Below, piece by piece: positions 1-8,160 of a stretch of 64,000 nt of DNA (positions are counted from its first letter, which is position 1; each line of letters begins with the position of its first letter). Origin of the DNA: Pseudomonadota bacterium (GTDB lineage Bacteria; Pseudomonadota; Gammaproteobacteria; Burkholderiales; Burkholderiaceae_C); contig JAKARB010000013.1 in assembly GCA_021819435.1 (NCBI GenBank), positions 1-64,000 of the forward strand. The letters are read 5' to 3'. The notes beneath the pieces are model-generated. The model was given only the letters and a program-made list of their open reading frames with translations, was not told the origin of the DNA and made no database searches. The translations under genes and the position numbers were made by a program.

Positions 1-73
1 GGTCAAGAAGCTCCTTAGGAATGGCTGGCAGCGCGGGCGCTGCCTTCTTCGCTCGGTTCAGTTTGCTTGGCAT
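1..73 (-). CDS. IS256-family transposase, N-terminal fragment cut by window edge
   Basis: The minus-strand ATG at 73 opens a frame of 24 codons running off the window edge. It reads MPSKLNRAKK and then AAPALPAIPKELLD. The pattern of a short basic, Ala/Pro-rich leader followed by IPKELLD(QF) is characteristic of the N-terminus of IS256-family DDE transposases. The catalytic DDE residues are outside the window, so activity cannot be judged. Recognition rests on this short match plus the adjacent terminal repeat. Confidence 0.55.
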   Translation of the reverse strand, partial: MPSKLNRAKKAAPALPAIPKELLD

Positions 74-127
74 ACATGCTCCGTTTCGTCATGCTATGCC
101 CTGAACACTAAATTCCTGACAGGCCCC
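1..127 (-). mobile_element. End of an IS256-family insertion sequence (partial)
   Basis: The left edge holds the 5' end of an IS256-type transposase gene on the minus strand. Outside it, positions 102-127 read on the minus strand begin GGGGCCTGTCAGGAATTTAG, the kind of terminal inverted repeat seen in IS256 relatives. The rest of the element, including the other inverted repeat, lies outside the window. The element boundary at about 127 is inferred from where the GGGG-starting repeat begins; the target duplication cannot be checked here. Confidence 0.6.
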
Positions 128-155
128 TGCGCCGGCATCGGCTCGGGCGCCATGC

Positions 156-184
156 GGGAAGTCACGCCCCTGGCGTGACTTCCC
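156..184. repeat. Perfect 13-bp inverted repeat with 3-nt loop
   Basis: GGGAAGTCACGCC (156-168) is followed by the loop CCT and then its exact complement GGCGTGACTTCCC (172-184). There is no T-run on either side, so it is not a typical intrinsic terminator. It sits just outside the IS256-like end and just before the larger palindrome at 196-300. Confidence 0.7.
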
Positions 185-195
185 TGTGGTGCTCA

Positions 196-300
196 CGGCG
201 AGGTGGGGCCCTCCAACTCGTTCCGCGCCCTTTGGGCGCTGCACTCAAACAATCCGGGCCAGTCAGATGACGAAGCACGCTTCGCGTGCCCACCTCGCCG
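196..300. repeat. Nested palindrome A (12-bp stem enclosing two 3-nt-loop hairpins)
   Basis: CGGCGAGGTGGG (196-207) pairs perfectly with CCCACCTCGCCG (289-300). Between the arms are two further perfect hairpins: GCGCCC-ttt-GGGCGC (225-239) and GCACGC-ttc-GCGTGC (275-289, sharing one base with the outer arm). The fold would be a three-way-junction or cloverleaf-like structure. No coding sequence is evident. The function is unknown; a non-autonomous palindromic repeat element or a structured RNA are possibilities. Confidence 0.6.
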
Positions 301-561
301 CTCCGCTCCTCGGCACCCGCGAGGCGCCCGAGCCAATGCCGGCTTCGCCCCTTGATGCCCCGCTTTCCGCATGCGAAGAAGATGGCGCCAGGCTCGTTGG
401 TGGTGCTGAATAGGAAAGCCTTCGAAAGATCGCTGGCTTGTTCAACGATCAGAAGCTCTCGTCATGCCACAACCCGGCAAGATGCAATGCGGCCTGGCAG
501 CTTGCCCAGCATGCGAGTGGCGAATACACCTCCACACGAGAGCTCACATGGCATGCCACCA

Positions 562-799
562 GCGAGGCGGAAAAGGGCGGAGGCGGTGTGTGGGCGGGCG
601 CCTGGGTGGTGCCGAGGAGCGGAGACTCGATCAGGTTGCCCCTTGCCGCAGGCAAGGGGATGGCGAGGACTGTTTGAGCGGCCGCAGGCCGCGAGTTCCG
701 CAGCCACCTGATCGAGTCGAGCACCGCAGGGCAGTCCTGCCAACGGCAGGACCACCACCCTTGAAGCCCGCCCGCACACCGCCTCCGCCCCCGCCTCGC
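562..799. repeat. Nested palindrome B (long imperfect inverted repeat enclosing hairpins)
   Basis: A long imperfect inverted repeat has outer arms beginning GCGAGGCGG (562-570) and ending CCGCCTCGC (791-799). It is continued inward by GGCGGAGGCGGTGTG-like blocks and closed by the perfect 12-bp arms GACTCGATCAGG (624-635) and CCTGATCGAGTC (707-718). Inside or along the arms are perfect hairpins with 3-nt loops: CCCCTTGCC-gca-GGCAAGGGG (639-659), GCGGCC-gca-GGCCGC (678-692) and GTCCTGCC-aac-GGCAGGAC (734-752). The architecture resembles palindrome A. I see no gene in 128-881. Confidence 0.6.
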
Positions 800-881
800 G
801 CTGCCCCGAAAAGCGCCAGAACCGTCGGCAAGCGATGAGCCGCAACCGAGCCCCAGGCGTTCTTCCAACGCCCACCGGCCC

Positions 882-2957
882 TCAAGCCCCCCCAGGCGGC
901 GGCGCATTGCGCACCTTCGCCGCCATCTCCTCCCGCAGCCGCCGCAGCTTCTCACGCGGATCTTCCTTCGGCCCACCCTCGCCCAGCTTCATCTCAGCCA
1001 CGAAACGGCTCGGCGTCGCCTGCACGTAATCACGCCCCTTCTTGCGCCGCTTCAACACGCTCACGCTCAAACTCAAGCGCGCCCGCGTGATCCCCACGTA
1101 CATCAGCCGACGCTCCTCCTCGATCTGCTGCGGCGTCATCTCCTCCTCGTCGCGGCAGAAAGGCAAGATGCCCTCGTTCACGCCCGCGAGCACCACATGC
1201 GGCCACTCCAGCCCCTTCGATGCATGCAGCGTCGACAGCACCACGGCGTTCTGGTCCGTGTCCCGCTCGGCCAGCGAGGTGATCAGCGCGATCGTCTGCG
1301 CCACCTCGATGACGCTGCGGCGCTCGCTCTCGGTGGTCATGCCGCCGTCGGCCTCGATGTCGCCGCCACAGCGCTTGGCCACCCAGTCGATGAAGTCGAG
1401 CACGTTGGTCCAGCGGGCCTGGGCCACCTTCTCGTTTTCTTCGTTGTCGTGGAGGTGCTGCTCGTAGCCGATGTCGTTGAGCCACTCCAGCAGCAGCTCC
1501 TTGGCGCCTTCACCGCCATAGGTTTGGCGGGCCTTGTATTCGAAGTCGTTGATGTAGCGGCCGAACTCGTGCAGGCCGTCGAGCGCGCGCTGGCTGAGCA
1601 CGGTCGACAGCGAATCAGAGAACAAGGCCTCGAACAGGCTGACCTTCCACTTGCCCGCGAACTCGCCCAAGGCGGCCAGCGTCTGGTGGCCGATGCCGCG
1701 TTTGGGCGTGGTCACCGCGCGCAAAAAAGCAGGGTCGTCGTCGTTGTTGAGCAAAAGGCGCAGCCAGGCGCAAAGGTCCTTGATCTCGGCGCGGTCGAAG
1801 AAGCTCTGGCCGCCCGAGACCTTGTAGGGGATGTTGGCGCGGCGCAGCGCCTGCTCGAAGGCGCGGGCCTGGTGGTTGGCGCGGTAGAGGATGGCGAACT
1901 GGTTCCAGTCGGCCGGCTGCGTGTTGCTGAGCATGCCGCCGCGGATGGCCTGGATGCGGGCCACGGCGCGTTCGGCTTCATGCTCTTCGTTGTCGCACTC
2001 GACCACTTTCACCGGCTCGCCTTCGCCCAGATCAGACCACAGCGTCTTCGGAAAGAGCTTGGGGTTGAGCTGGATGACGTTGTTGGCCGCGCGCAGGATG
2101 GCGCTGGTGGAGCGGTAGTTCTGCTCCAGCGGGATGACCTTGAGGTTGGGGTAGTCCTGCGGCAGGCGCTTGAGGTTGTCGAGCGTGGCGCCGCGCCAGC
2201 CGTAGATGGACTGGTCGTCGTCGCCCACGGCGGTGAAGATGCCCTCGGGCCCCACCAGCAGCTTGAGCAGTTCGTATTGCGTGGCGTTGGTGTCCTGGTA
2301 CTCGTCGACCAGCACGTGGCGCAACTGGCGCTGCCATTTCAGGCGCACATGCTCGTGCTCGGCCAGCAGCTTGAGCGGCAGGCCGATGAGGTCGTCGAAG
2401 TCAACGGCTTGGTAGGCCAGCAGGCGCTCTTCGTAGAGCTTCATCACCTTGGCGGCGAGGATCTCGTCGTCGCTGCCGGCATCCGACAAGGCGTGCCCGC
2501 TGCTGATGCCCTGGTTCTTCCACAGGCTGATCTGCCATTGCCAGCTGCGCGCCAGCTTGGCGTCTGTCGTGGCGCCGGCATCTCGCAGGATGCTGGTGAC
2601 GTCGTCGCTGTCGAGGATGGAGAACTTGGGTTTCAGGCCCAGCGCCTCGCCGTCTTCGCGCAGCAGGCGCACGCCCAGCGAGTGGAAGGTGCACACCAGC
2701 AGCTTGCCGGCGGCCTTGGGGCCGATGAGCGCTTTCACCCGCTCGCGCATTTCGGCGGCGGCCTTGTTGGTGAAGGTGATGGCGCCGATTTGCGATGGGG
2801 CCAGGTCGGCACCATCGCCTGGTTGCAGCAGGCGCGCGATCTTGTGCGTGATCACGCGTGTCTTGCCCGAGCCGGCGCCAGCCAGCACGAGGCAGGGCGA
2901 GTCGAGGTGCTGAACCGCGGCCATTTGGGCCGGGTTCATCGTGGGTGCTGCGCTCAC
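882..2957 (-). CDS. rep: ATP-dependent DNA helicase Rep (SF1A, UvrD/Rep family)
   Basis: A 3'-5' DNA helicase that acts at replication forks and displaces bound proteins. At 691 residues it is close to E. coli Rep (673). Visible SF1A motifs are Walker A AGAGSGKT near residue 27, motif II VDEYQDTN, motif III GDDDQSIYGWRG, motif IV EQNYRST and the late motif STLHASKGLEW. The stretches NEEHEAERAV and YKVSGGQSFFDRAEIKDL match Rep better than UvrD. The start taken is GTG at 2957; an in-frame ATG at 2939 (MNPAQMAAVQ) is an equally plausible start and aligns well with the family N-terminus. It lies 70 bp downstream of the pcaCD-like gene on the same strand. The final residues are Pro/Gly-rich. Confidence 0.93.
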   Translation of the reverse strand: MSAAPTMNPAQMAAVQHLDSPCLVLAGAGSGKTRVITHKIARLLQPGDGADLAPSQIGAITFTNKAAAEMRERVKALIGPKAAGKLLVCTFHSLGVRLLREDGEALGLKPKFSILDSDDVTSILRDAGATTDAKLARSWQWQISLWKNQGISSGHALSDAGSDDEILAAKVMKLYEERLLAYQAVDFDDLIGLPLKLLAEHEHVRLKWQRQLRHVLVDEYQDTNATQYELLKLLVGPEGIFTAVGDDDQSIYGWRGATLDNLKRLPQDYPNLKVIPLEQNYRSTSAILRAANNVIQLNPKLFPKTLWSDLGEGEPVKVVECDNEEHEAERAVARIQAIRGGMLSNTQPADWNQFAILYRANHQARAFEQALRRANIPYKVSGGQSFFDRAEIKDLCAWLRLLLNNDDDPAFLRAVTTPKRGIGHQTLAALGEFAGKWKVSLFEALFSDSLSTVLSQRALDGLHEFGRYINDFEYKARQTYGGEGAKELLLEWLNDIGYEQHLHDNEENEKVAQARWTNVLDFIDWVAKRCGGDIEADGGMTTESERRSVIEVAQTIALITSLAERDTDQNAVVLSTLHASKGLEWPHVVLAGVNEGILPFCRDEEEMTPQQIEEERRLMYVGITRARLSLSVSVLKRRKKGRDYVQATPSRFVAEMKLGEGGPKEDPREKLRRLREEMAAKVRNAPPPGGA

Positions 2958-3027
2958 GGGTTGGGCTGCCGATGTGGATGCCGACGGGGATGCAGGTGCT
3001 CAGGCAAGGGCAGGGCGACGACGAGGC

Positions 3028-4284
3028 TCACAGCCCGGCGACGAACTCGCCCAGCACCTCGGCGAAGGCCTGCGGCTGTTCGACGGCGCTCAGGTGGGCA
3101 CAGCCTTGCAGCGTCACCAGTTGCGCGCCGGGGATGGCTTTTGCCAAGGTCAGTGCCGTGTCGGCGGGCATGCTCTCATCCAGGCTGCCCGAGATGACCA
3201 GCGCGGGCACGCGCACCTTGTGCAGCTTGCCGTGGAAATCGGCCTCGCAGATGGCGGCGGCGCAGGCCGTGTAGCCCTCGGGGTCGGTGGCTTCGAGCAG
3301 GCGCTGGTGGCGTGCCACGGCGGCCGCCTGGTTCGTGCGGAAGGCCTCGCTGAAGAAACGCGTCATGGTGCCCGTGGAGATGGCTTGCAGGCCGTGTGCG
3401 TCGATGGTGGCGATGCGCTGGGCGAGGGCTTCGCGGCCTGCCGGCGCGTAGCCTTGCGTGGTGTTGGCCAGCACCAGGCCCTTGACCTTGTCGGGGTGGC
3501 GCAGCGCCAGCTCCTGCCCGATGAGCCCGCCCATCGACAGGCCCACCCAGACCACGGGCTCGCCCGCAAGTTCGTCGATCAGGCGGGCGGCGTCGGCGGC
3601 GAGTTCGGTCATCGTCAGCGGCTCGGACGGCACCTCCGAGCGGCCATGGCCGCGCGTGTCGGGGCAGATCACGCGGCAGGAGCGCGCCAGCTCGTTGGCC
3701 ACCTGGTCCCACATCGAGCTGTCTTGGCCCAGCGCGTGGCTGAGCACCACGGTGTGCGTGTACTCGCCGCTGCGTGGCTCGCGGATGGTGGCGTGCAGCT
3801 TGGGCCGCGTGCGCGTGAACACCGAGCGGCCGACGCCAGGGTGCCAGGCCACATCGGCAGGGCGGGCCGGGGGCTCGATGCCCAGTTCACGCATCACGCC
3901 CAGGGCCTTGGCGAAGCCGGTGTTGGCGGCGGGCACCCCCGCGTAGATGGCGATCTGGATGAGGGCTTCGCGCACCTCGTCGACGCTCAGGGTGTGGGCG
4001 TTGCCCGGGGTGAGCGAGCCGCGCATGTGGATCTCGAACTCGTCCCAGCGGCCCAGCGAGGCGGTGACCGCCATCACGATGATGCGGCGGGTCTTCCAGT
4101 CCAGGCCGGGGCGGCCCCAGACGCCGTGCCAGGCGTAGTCGGTGATGAAGTGCTGGAACTCGGCGTTGAAGGCGTTGGCCTTGGCCACCGACTTGTCGAC
4201 CCAGGCGTCTCCCAGGGCTGCACGGCGGTTGCGCATGCCACGCTCGAAGGCGTGGTCGAAATCGGTGCGGGGCTTGCTGGACAT
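3028..4284 (-). CDS. Fused 4-carboxymuconolactone decarboxylase / 3-oxoadipate enol-lactonase (PcaC-PcaD order)
   Basis: A 418-residue bifunctional enzyme of the protocatechuate branch of the beta-ketoadipate pathway. Residues about 1-125 are a carboxymuconolactone decarboxylase domain (TRRIIVMAVTASLGRWDEFE, HMRGSLTPG). Residues about 150-418 are an alpha/beta-hydrolase resembling PcaD, with the nucleophile elbow GLSMGG, an acidic residue in SGSLDESMPAD and the catalytic His in GCAHLSAVEQP. The decarboxylase is N-terminal, whereas the well-known actinobacterial PcaL fusion has the hydrolase first. The start is ATG at 4284 (MSSKPRTDFDHAFERG). It is divergent from rlpA across a 54-bp gap. No other pca genes are in the window. 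Confidence 0.85.
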   Translation of the reverse strand: MSSKPRTDFDHAFERGMRNRRAALGDAWVDKSVAKANAFNAEFQHFITDYAWHGVWGRPGLDWKTRRIIVMAVTASLGRWDEFEIHMRGSLTPGNAHTLSVDEVREALIQIAIYAGVPAANTGFAKALGVMRELGIEPPARPADVAWHPGVGRSVFTRTRPKLHATIREPRSGEYTHTVVLSHALGQDSSMWDQVANELARSCRVICPDTRGHGRSEVPSEPLTMTELAADAARLIDELAGEPVVWVGLSMGGLIGQELALRHPDKVKGLVLANTTQGYAPAGREALAQRIATIDAHGLQAISTGTMTRFFSEAFRTNQAAAVARHQRLLEATDPEGYTACAAAICEADFHGKLHKVRVPALVISGSLDESMPADTALTLAKAIPGAQLVTLQGCAHLSAVEQPQAFAEVLGEFVAGL

Positions 4285-4338
4285 GGCGGGGTCACGGTCG
4301 GTTTCAGGAAGGGGCACATTGTGCCGCGAGGATCGGTT

Positions 4339-5475
4339 ATGGTGCCGTCCATGCAAACCGCAGACCCGCGCCCCCCATCCAACTCGGTCCGCCGTGCGCG
4401 TGCCGGCCAGTGGGCTTGGCGCGCGGCGGCCTGTTTGCCCCTGGGCTTGGCCCTGGGATTGTTCGGGTGTGCCTCCGGGCCGAAGCCCGGATCTTCGCCC
4501 ACGCCCCAGCGTGACGGCCCGCCCTTGAGCGTGCCGCCCAACATCGCCAGCCTGCCCGAGGTGGTGCCCCAGATCGAGCCCATCCGCCCCGGCGGGCCGA
4601 ACAAGCCTTACGTGGTGGCGGGGCAGTCTTACGAGCCCTTGCAAGGTGACGTCGAGTGGACCGAGAAGGGCGGCGCCTCCTGGTACGGCAACAAGTTCCA
4701 CGGACGGCGCACGGCCAGCGGCGAGCTCTACAGCATGTTCGGCCTGACGGCGGCCCACAAGACCTTGCCGATCCCCAGCTACGTGCGGGTGCGCAACCTG
4801 CGCAATGGCAAGGAGGTGATCGTGCGCGTGAACGACCGGGGGCCGTTTCACTCAGAGCGGGTGATCGACTTGAGCTATGCGGCAGCGGTCAAGCTCGACA
4901 TCGTCAACCACGGCGTCGGGCAGGTCGAGATCTCGCGCCTGACCTTCGATGAGATCCGCACCGGTGCCTGGCAGCGCGGCACGGTGCTGGACCCTGACGC
5001 CACCCGCCTGGCGACGCAGCCCTTGCCCAATGTGTCCACGCGGGCTTCGGGTGGAGTGGTGTTGGCGTCAGCTCCGGGCGTGGCAACCAGCGCGGCTGCG
5101 TCGAACCTCGAAGCCGCCTTGCCTGCTTCGGATGACCCTTTGCTTGCCGCCGCGTCGGGCCGCGCTGCGGCGTTGCCACAGCAACCGATGGACGGCGGGG
5201 CGAACGAGCCGGCCACCGCACGCGCCCACACACCCGCTGCGCGCGGCTTCTGGGTACAGCTCGCCGCGCTGAGCCGTCGCGATGGCGTTGACCGCTTGCA
5301 GCAGCGCATCGCTGATCAGCTTTCCGGCCTGTTGCCCCTGCTGGCCGTTTTCCACGAGTCTCCGCACTACAAGTTGCAGGCGGGGCCTTTCGCGTCGAAG
5401 CAGGAGGCCCAGCAAGCCGCCCGGCAGGTGCGCGAGGCGCTGCAGCTCCAACCCATGGTGATCGAGCGCCGCTGA
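4339..5475 (+). CDS. rlpA: Septal ring lytic transglycosylase RlpA-like lipoprotein with SPOR domain
   Basis: A 378-residue outer-membrane lipoprotein that cleaves denuded peptidoglycan at division sites in characterised relatives. A hydrophobic signal with lipobox LFGC places the lipidated Cys at residue 44. The double-psi beta-barrel core follows (GGASWYGNKFHGRRTASGE, then RVNDRGPFHSERVIDLSYAAA) with the catalytic Glu in TASGE and Asp in VNDRGP. After a low-complexity Ala-rich linker, a C-terminal SPOR domain begins at GFWVQLAALSRRD and includes YKLQAGPFASKQEAQ. The start at 4339 has GAGG about 9 nt upstream; ATG 4351 is an alternative. Confidence 0.9.
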   Translation: MVPSMQTADPRPPSNSVRRARAGQWAWRAAACLPLGLALGLFGCASGPKPGSSPTPQRDGPPLSVPPNIASLPEVVPQIEPIRPGGPNKPYVVAGQSYEPLQGDVEWTEKGGASWYGNKFHGRRTASGELYSMFGLTAAHKTLPIPSYVRVRNLRNGKEVIVRVNDRGPFHSERVIDLSYAAAVKLDIVNHGVGQVEISRLTFDEIRTGAWQRGTVLDPDATRLATQPLPNVSTRASGGVVLASAPGVATSAAASNLEAALPASDDPLLAAASGRAAALPQQPMDGGANEPATARAHTPAARGFWVQLAALSRRDGVDRLQQRIADQLSGLLPLLAVFHESPHYKLQAGPFASKQEAQQAARQVREALQLQPMVIERR

Positions 5476-5493
5476 GCCCACACTGATTCGCGC

Positions 5494-6348
5494 ATGCCTT
5501 ACCTGGGTTTGATGTTCAACGCCTTCGTCTGGGGGCTGTCGTGGTGGCCTTTGCGCCGCCTGCAAGACATGGGGCTGCACCCTTTGTGGGCGACCCCGTT
5601 GTTCTTCGCTTTGGGCGCAATCACCATCGGCCTGCTGCACCGCGAGGCCTGGCGCGTGGTGCTGCGCTCGCCTGGGCTGTGGATGCTGGCTGTGGCCACC
5701 GGCTTCACCAACGCCTGCTTCAACTGGGGCGTGGCCACCGGCGAAGTGGTGCGCGTGGTGCTGTTGTTCTACCTGATGCCGCTGTGGGCGGTGTGCCTGG
5801 CGTGGTGGCTGCTGGGTGAACGCATCACCCCCTGGGCCGGGCTGCGCGTGCTGCTGGCGTTGGGCGGGGCCATGCTCGTGCTGCGCCCGGCCGATGGCGG
5901 CTGGCCGCGCTTCAACGGCTTGCCGGACTGGCTGGGCTTGGCGGGCGGCTTCGGCTTCGCGATGACCAACGTGATGCTGCGCCGTGCGGCAGCGCACACC
6001 TCGCCCGAGCGCGCGTTGGCGATGTTCTCGGGCGGAACCTTCTTGCCCATGCTGGCGGGCCTGGTGCTGTCGACTCAGGGCGTGGTGCCGGGCTGGCCGG
6101 CCATCTCGTGGGAGTGGGTCTGGTTGGCGGCAGCCATGAGCGCCGCCTTCTTCGCGGCCAACATGGCGATGCAATACGGCACCTCGCAGATGCCGGTGCA
6201 CATCAGCTCGGTGGTGATGCTGACCGAGATCGTCTTCGCGTCGGCGTCGGCCGTGTGGTTCGGCGGCGAGACGCTGCGGCCCGCCGTGCTGGCCGGCGGT
6301 GGGCTCATCCTGGCGGCGGCGCTGCTGGCCACGCGGGATAAGGCCTAG
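5494..6348 (+). CDS. EamA/DMT-superfamily permease
   Basis: A 284-residue inner-membrane protein with about ten predicted hydrophobic helices arranged as two repeated EamA units, as in the drug/metabolite transporter superfamily. The N-terminus MPYLGLMFNAFVWGLSWWP and the second-half motif GFAMTNVMLRRAA are typical. The substrate cannot be told from the sequence; such proteins often export amino acids or metabolites. It starts 18 bp after rlpA on the same strand. Confidence 0.85.
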   Translation: MPYLGLMFNAFVWGLSWWPLRRLQDMGLHPLWATPLFFALGAITIGLLHREAWRVVLRSPGLWMLAVATGFTNACFNWGVATGEVVRVVLLFYLMPLWAVCLAWWLLGERITPWAGLRVLLALGGAMLVLRPADGGWPRFNGLPDWLGLAGGFGFAMTNVMLRRAAAHTSPERALAMFSGGTFLPMLAGLVLSTQGVVPGWPAISWEWVWLAAAMSAAFFAANMAMQYGTSQMPVHISSVVMLTEIVFASASAVWFGGETLRPAVLAGGGLILAAALLATRDKA

Positions 6349-6439
6349 GGCAGCCTAGGGCGGCAGGCAAAGCGCGCATCATGTGCATCACGCGCACCAA
6401 TTGGGCGCGCGACATGTGGCACGGGCTTTGCGTGGTTCA

Positions 6440-6454
6440 ACTGGTCAGACCAGT
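6440..6454. promoter_or_regulatory. Probable FadR/GntR-type operator upstream of the regulator gene
   Basis: ACTGGTCAGACCAGT is a perfect palindrome with a 3-nt centre, containing the TGGTnnnACCA core recognised by FCD-class GntR regulators such as PdhR. It ends 23 bp before the ATG of the FCD-type regulator, followed by another half-site-like CAGGCCAGT. Autoregulation of the regulator-transporter operon is inferred. Confidence 0.6.
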
Positions 6455-6477
6455 CAGGCCAGTGAACCCCAGCCCCC

Positions 6478-7242
6478 ATGGACCGCATCGCTTCCTCCGT
6501 CGCTCAGGCCCTGCAGCAGCAGATCTTGAGCGGCCATTACGCCGCCGACGAGCCCTTGCCCGCGCAACGCGAACTGGCCCAGCATTTGGGCATCAGCCGC
6601 GCATCGCTGCGTGAAGCCTTGTCCGTGCTGGAAACGCTCGGACTGGTGGACATCCAGCCAGGCAAGGGCGTGATCGTGCGGGGCCCGAAAGCGCGGGTCG
6701 AACGTGCGCACCATGCTTTCGCCGCGCCCCACCTTGGCACGCTTTCGCCGCGTCAACTCATCGAACTGCGCCTGGTGCTGGAGCCCGGTTGGGCGGCCCT
6801 GGCCGCGTCGCGCGCCGAGGCCAACGAGCGCCGCCAACTGCGCTGGCTGCACGCCGAACTCGCCGAGGCCCTGGCGCGCAACGACCTGCTGGCCGGCGCT
6901 CAGGCCGACCTGGACTTTCACCTGCTGCTGGCGCAGATGTCGGGCAACCCCGGCCTGGTGGCCATGGCTCGCCTGCTGGAGCACGCCATCGGCCACAGCC
7001 TGCGCCTGCCCTTCGCCCGCACCGGCGCCGACGACGAGCCCGCCCGCGAGCACGAAGCCATCGTGCAGGCCGTGTGCGAGGGCGACGCACCGGCCAGCGC
7101 CGAAGCCATGCGCACACACCTGCTGTCGGCGGCCCGCCGCTGCGGCATCGACCTGGATGCCCCCGAGCCTCGCGCTGGCGATGCACCCAGCCCCTTCACT
7201 GCTTTCCGCCTCAACCTGCCTTCCGAAGGACCTGCCACATGA
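6478..7242 (+). CDS. FadR/GntR-family transcriptional regulator (FCD domain)
   Basis: A 254-residue DNA-binding regulator. Residues 1-70 form the GntR winged helix (YAADEPLPAQRELAQHLGIS, RASLREALSVLETLGLV, then PGKGVIVRG). Residues about 90-230 are an all-helical FCD effector domain (LIELRLVLEPGWAALAA, LDFHLLLAQMSGNPGL, HEAIVQAVCEGD). Its stop overlaps the next gene's start by ATGA, so it is translationally coupled to the ABC importer that it probably controls through the palindrome at 6440-6454. The effector is unknown; a substrate of the importer or of the ureidoglycolate lyase is a reasonable guess. Confidence 0.9.
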   Translation: MDRIASSVAQALQQQILSGHYAADEPLPAQRELAQHLGISRASLREALSVLETLGLVDIQPGKGVIVRGPKARVERAHHAFAAPHLGTLSPRQLIELRLVLEPGWAALAASRAEANERRQLRWLHAELAEALARNDLLAGAQADLDFHLLLAQMSGNPGLVAMARLLEHAIGHSLRLPFARTGADDEPAREHEAIVQAVCEGDAPASAEAMRTHLLSAARRCGIDLDAPEPRAGDAPSPFTAFRLNLPSEGPAT

Positions 7243-8120
7243 ACACCTCCCGCTTTTCCGGCCACGGCGCCGTGCCCGCTTCCAGCCTCACCGTTCGCAG
7301 CACTGTTGGCCACACCGCTCGCGGCGCCTCCCGCCGCGCCTTCTTCGGCGCCCTGGCCGCCGCAACGGTTGCCGTCGCTTCCTTGGGGCTGCCCCGCGCC
7401 GCCCACGCCGACGTGCTCGCCAACATCCAGAAGGCCGGCGTGGTGCGCGTGGCCATCCCGCAGGACTTCCCGCCCTTCGGCTCCCTCGGTCCTGACCTCA
7501 AGCTGCAAGGCTATGACATCGACATGGCCAACCTGGTCGCCAAGGAACTGGGCGTGAAGCTGGAGCTCGTCCCCGTCACCAGCACCAACCGCATCCCCTA
7601 CCTGACCACCGGCAAGGCCGACATCGTCATCTCCAGCCTGGGCAAGAACGCCGAGCGCGCCAAGGTGATCGACTTCACCCAGGCCTACGTGCCCTTCCCG
7701 AAAAGCGTGTACGGCCCCAAGGACGTCGCCATCAAGAAGCCCGCTGACCTGCAAGGCAAGACGATCGGCGTGACGCGTGGTTCGACCGAAGACCTGGCGC
7801 TGACGGCGTTGGCGCCGGCCTCGGCCACGATCAAGCGCTACGAAGACAACAACGCCACCGCGCAGAGCTACCTCACGGGCCAGGTGCAACTGGTGACCTT
7901 GGGCAACATCGTGGCCAACGCCGTGAACGAGCGCACCCGCCTGCGCCAGCTGGACATGAAATTCCCCGTCGAAGAAACGCCTTGCTTCGTGGGCGTCGCC
8001 AAGGGCGAAGAGGCCCTGCTGCAGAAGCTCAACACGATCATCGCGAAGGCCAAGGCCGACGGGCGCCTCAACGAGATGTCCAAGCGCTGGATGAAGATGC
8101 CGCTGCCCGCCAACCTGTGA
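7239..8120 (+). CDS. ABC transporter substrate-binding protein, family 3 (polar amino acid/ureide type)
   Basis: A 293-residue periplasmic solute-binding protein. The N-terminus carries SRRAFFGALAAATVAV with a twin Arg at 32-33, so export could be by the Tat route, and a signal cleavage site AHA-D near 57. The mature protein has the family-3 fold: VVRVAIPQDFPPFGS, GYDIDMANLVAKELGVKLELV, NRIPYLTTGKADIVIS and LQGKTIGVTRGSTED. The start at 7239 overlaps the regulator stop (ATGA). It is the first of four transporter genes. The ligand cannot be read off; the downstream allA-like gene suggests a nitrogenous ureide or a related compound. Confidence 0.88.
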   Translation: MNTSRFSGHGAVPASSLTVRSTVGHTARGASRRAFFGALAAATVAVASLGLPRAAHADVLANIQKAGVVRVAIPQDFPPFGSLGPDLKLQGYDIDMANLVAKELGVKLELVPVTSTNRIPYLTTGKADIVISSLGKNAERAKVIDFTQAYVPFPKSVYGPKDVAIKKPADLQGKTIGVTRGSTEDLALTALAPASATIKRYEDNNATAQSYLTGQVQLVTLGNIVANAVNERTRLRQLDMKFPVEETPCFVGVAKGEEALLQKLNTIIAKAKADGRLNEMSKRWMKMPLPANL

Positions 8121-8160
8121 GACGGGCCCATGCAGCAACACCTGATCCGAGGGGCCGCTC

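Noticed and set aside
639-659. Hairpin CCCCTTGCC-gca-GGCAAGGGG as a rep terminator
   Set aside because: No T-run follows on the minus strand and it is part of the larger nested palindrome, so it was not called as a terminator.
1197-3197. Long open frame on the plus strand opposite rep
   Set aside because: It lies wholly antisense to a gene with clear helicase motifs; its Ala/Gly/Val/Arg-rich product is what GC-rich antisense frames give.
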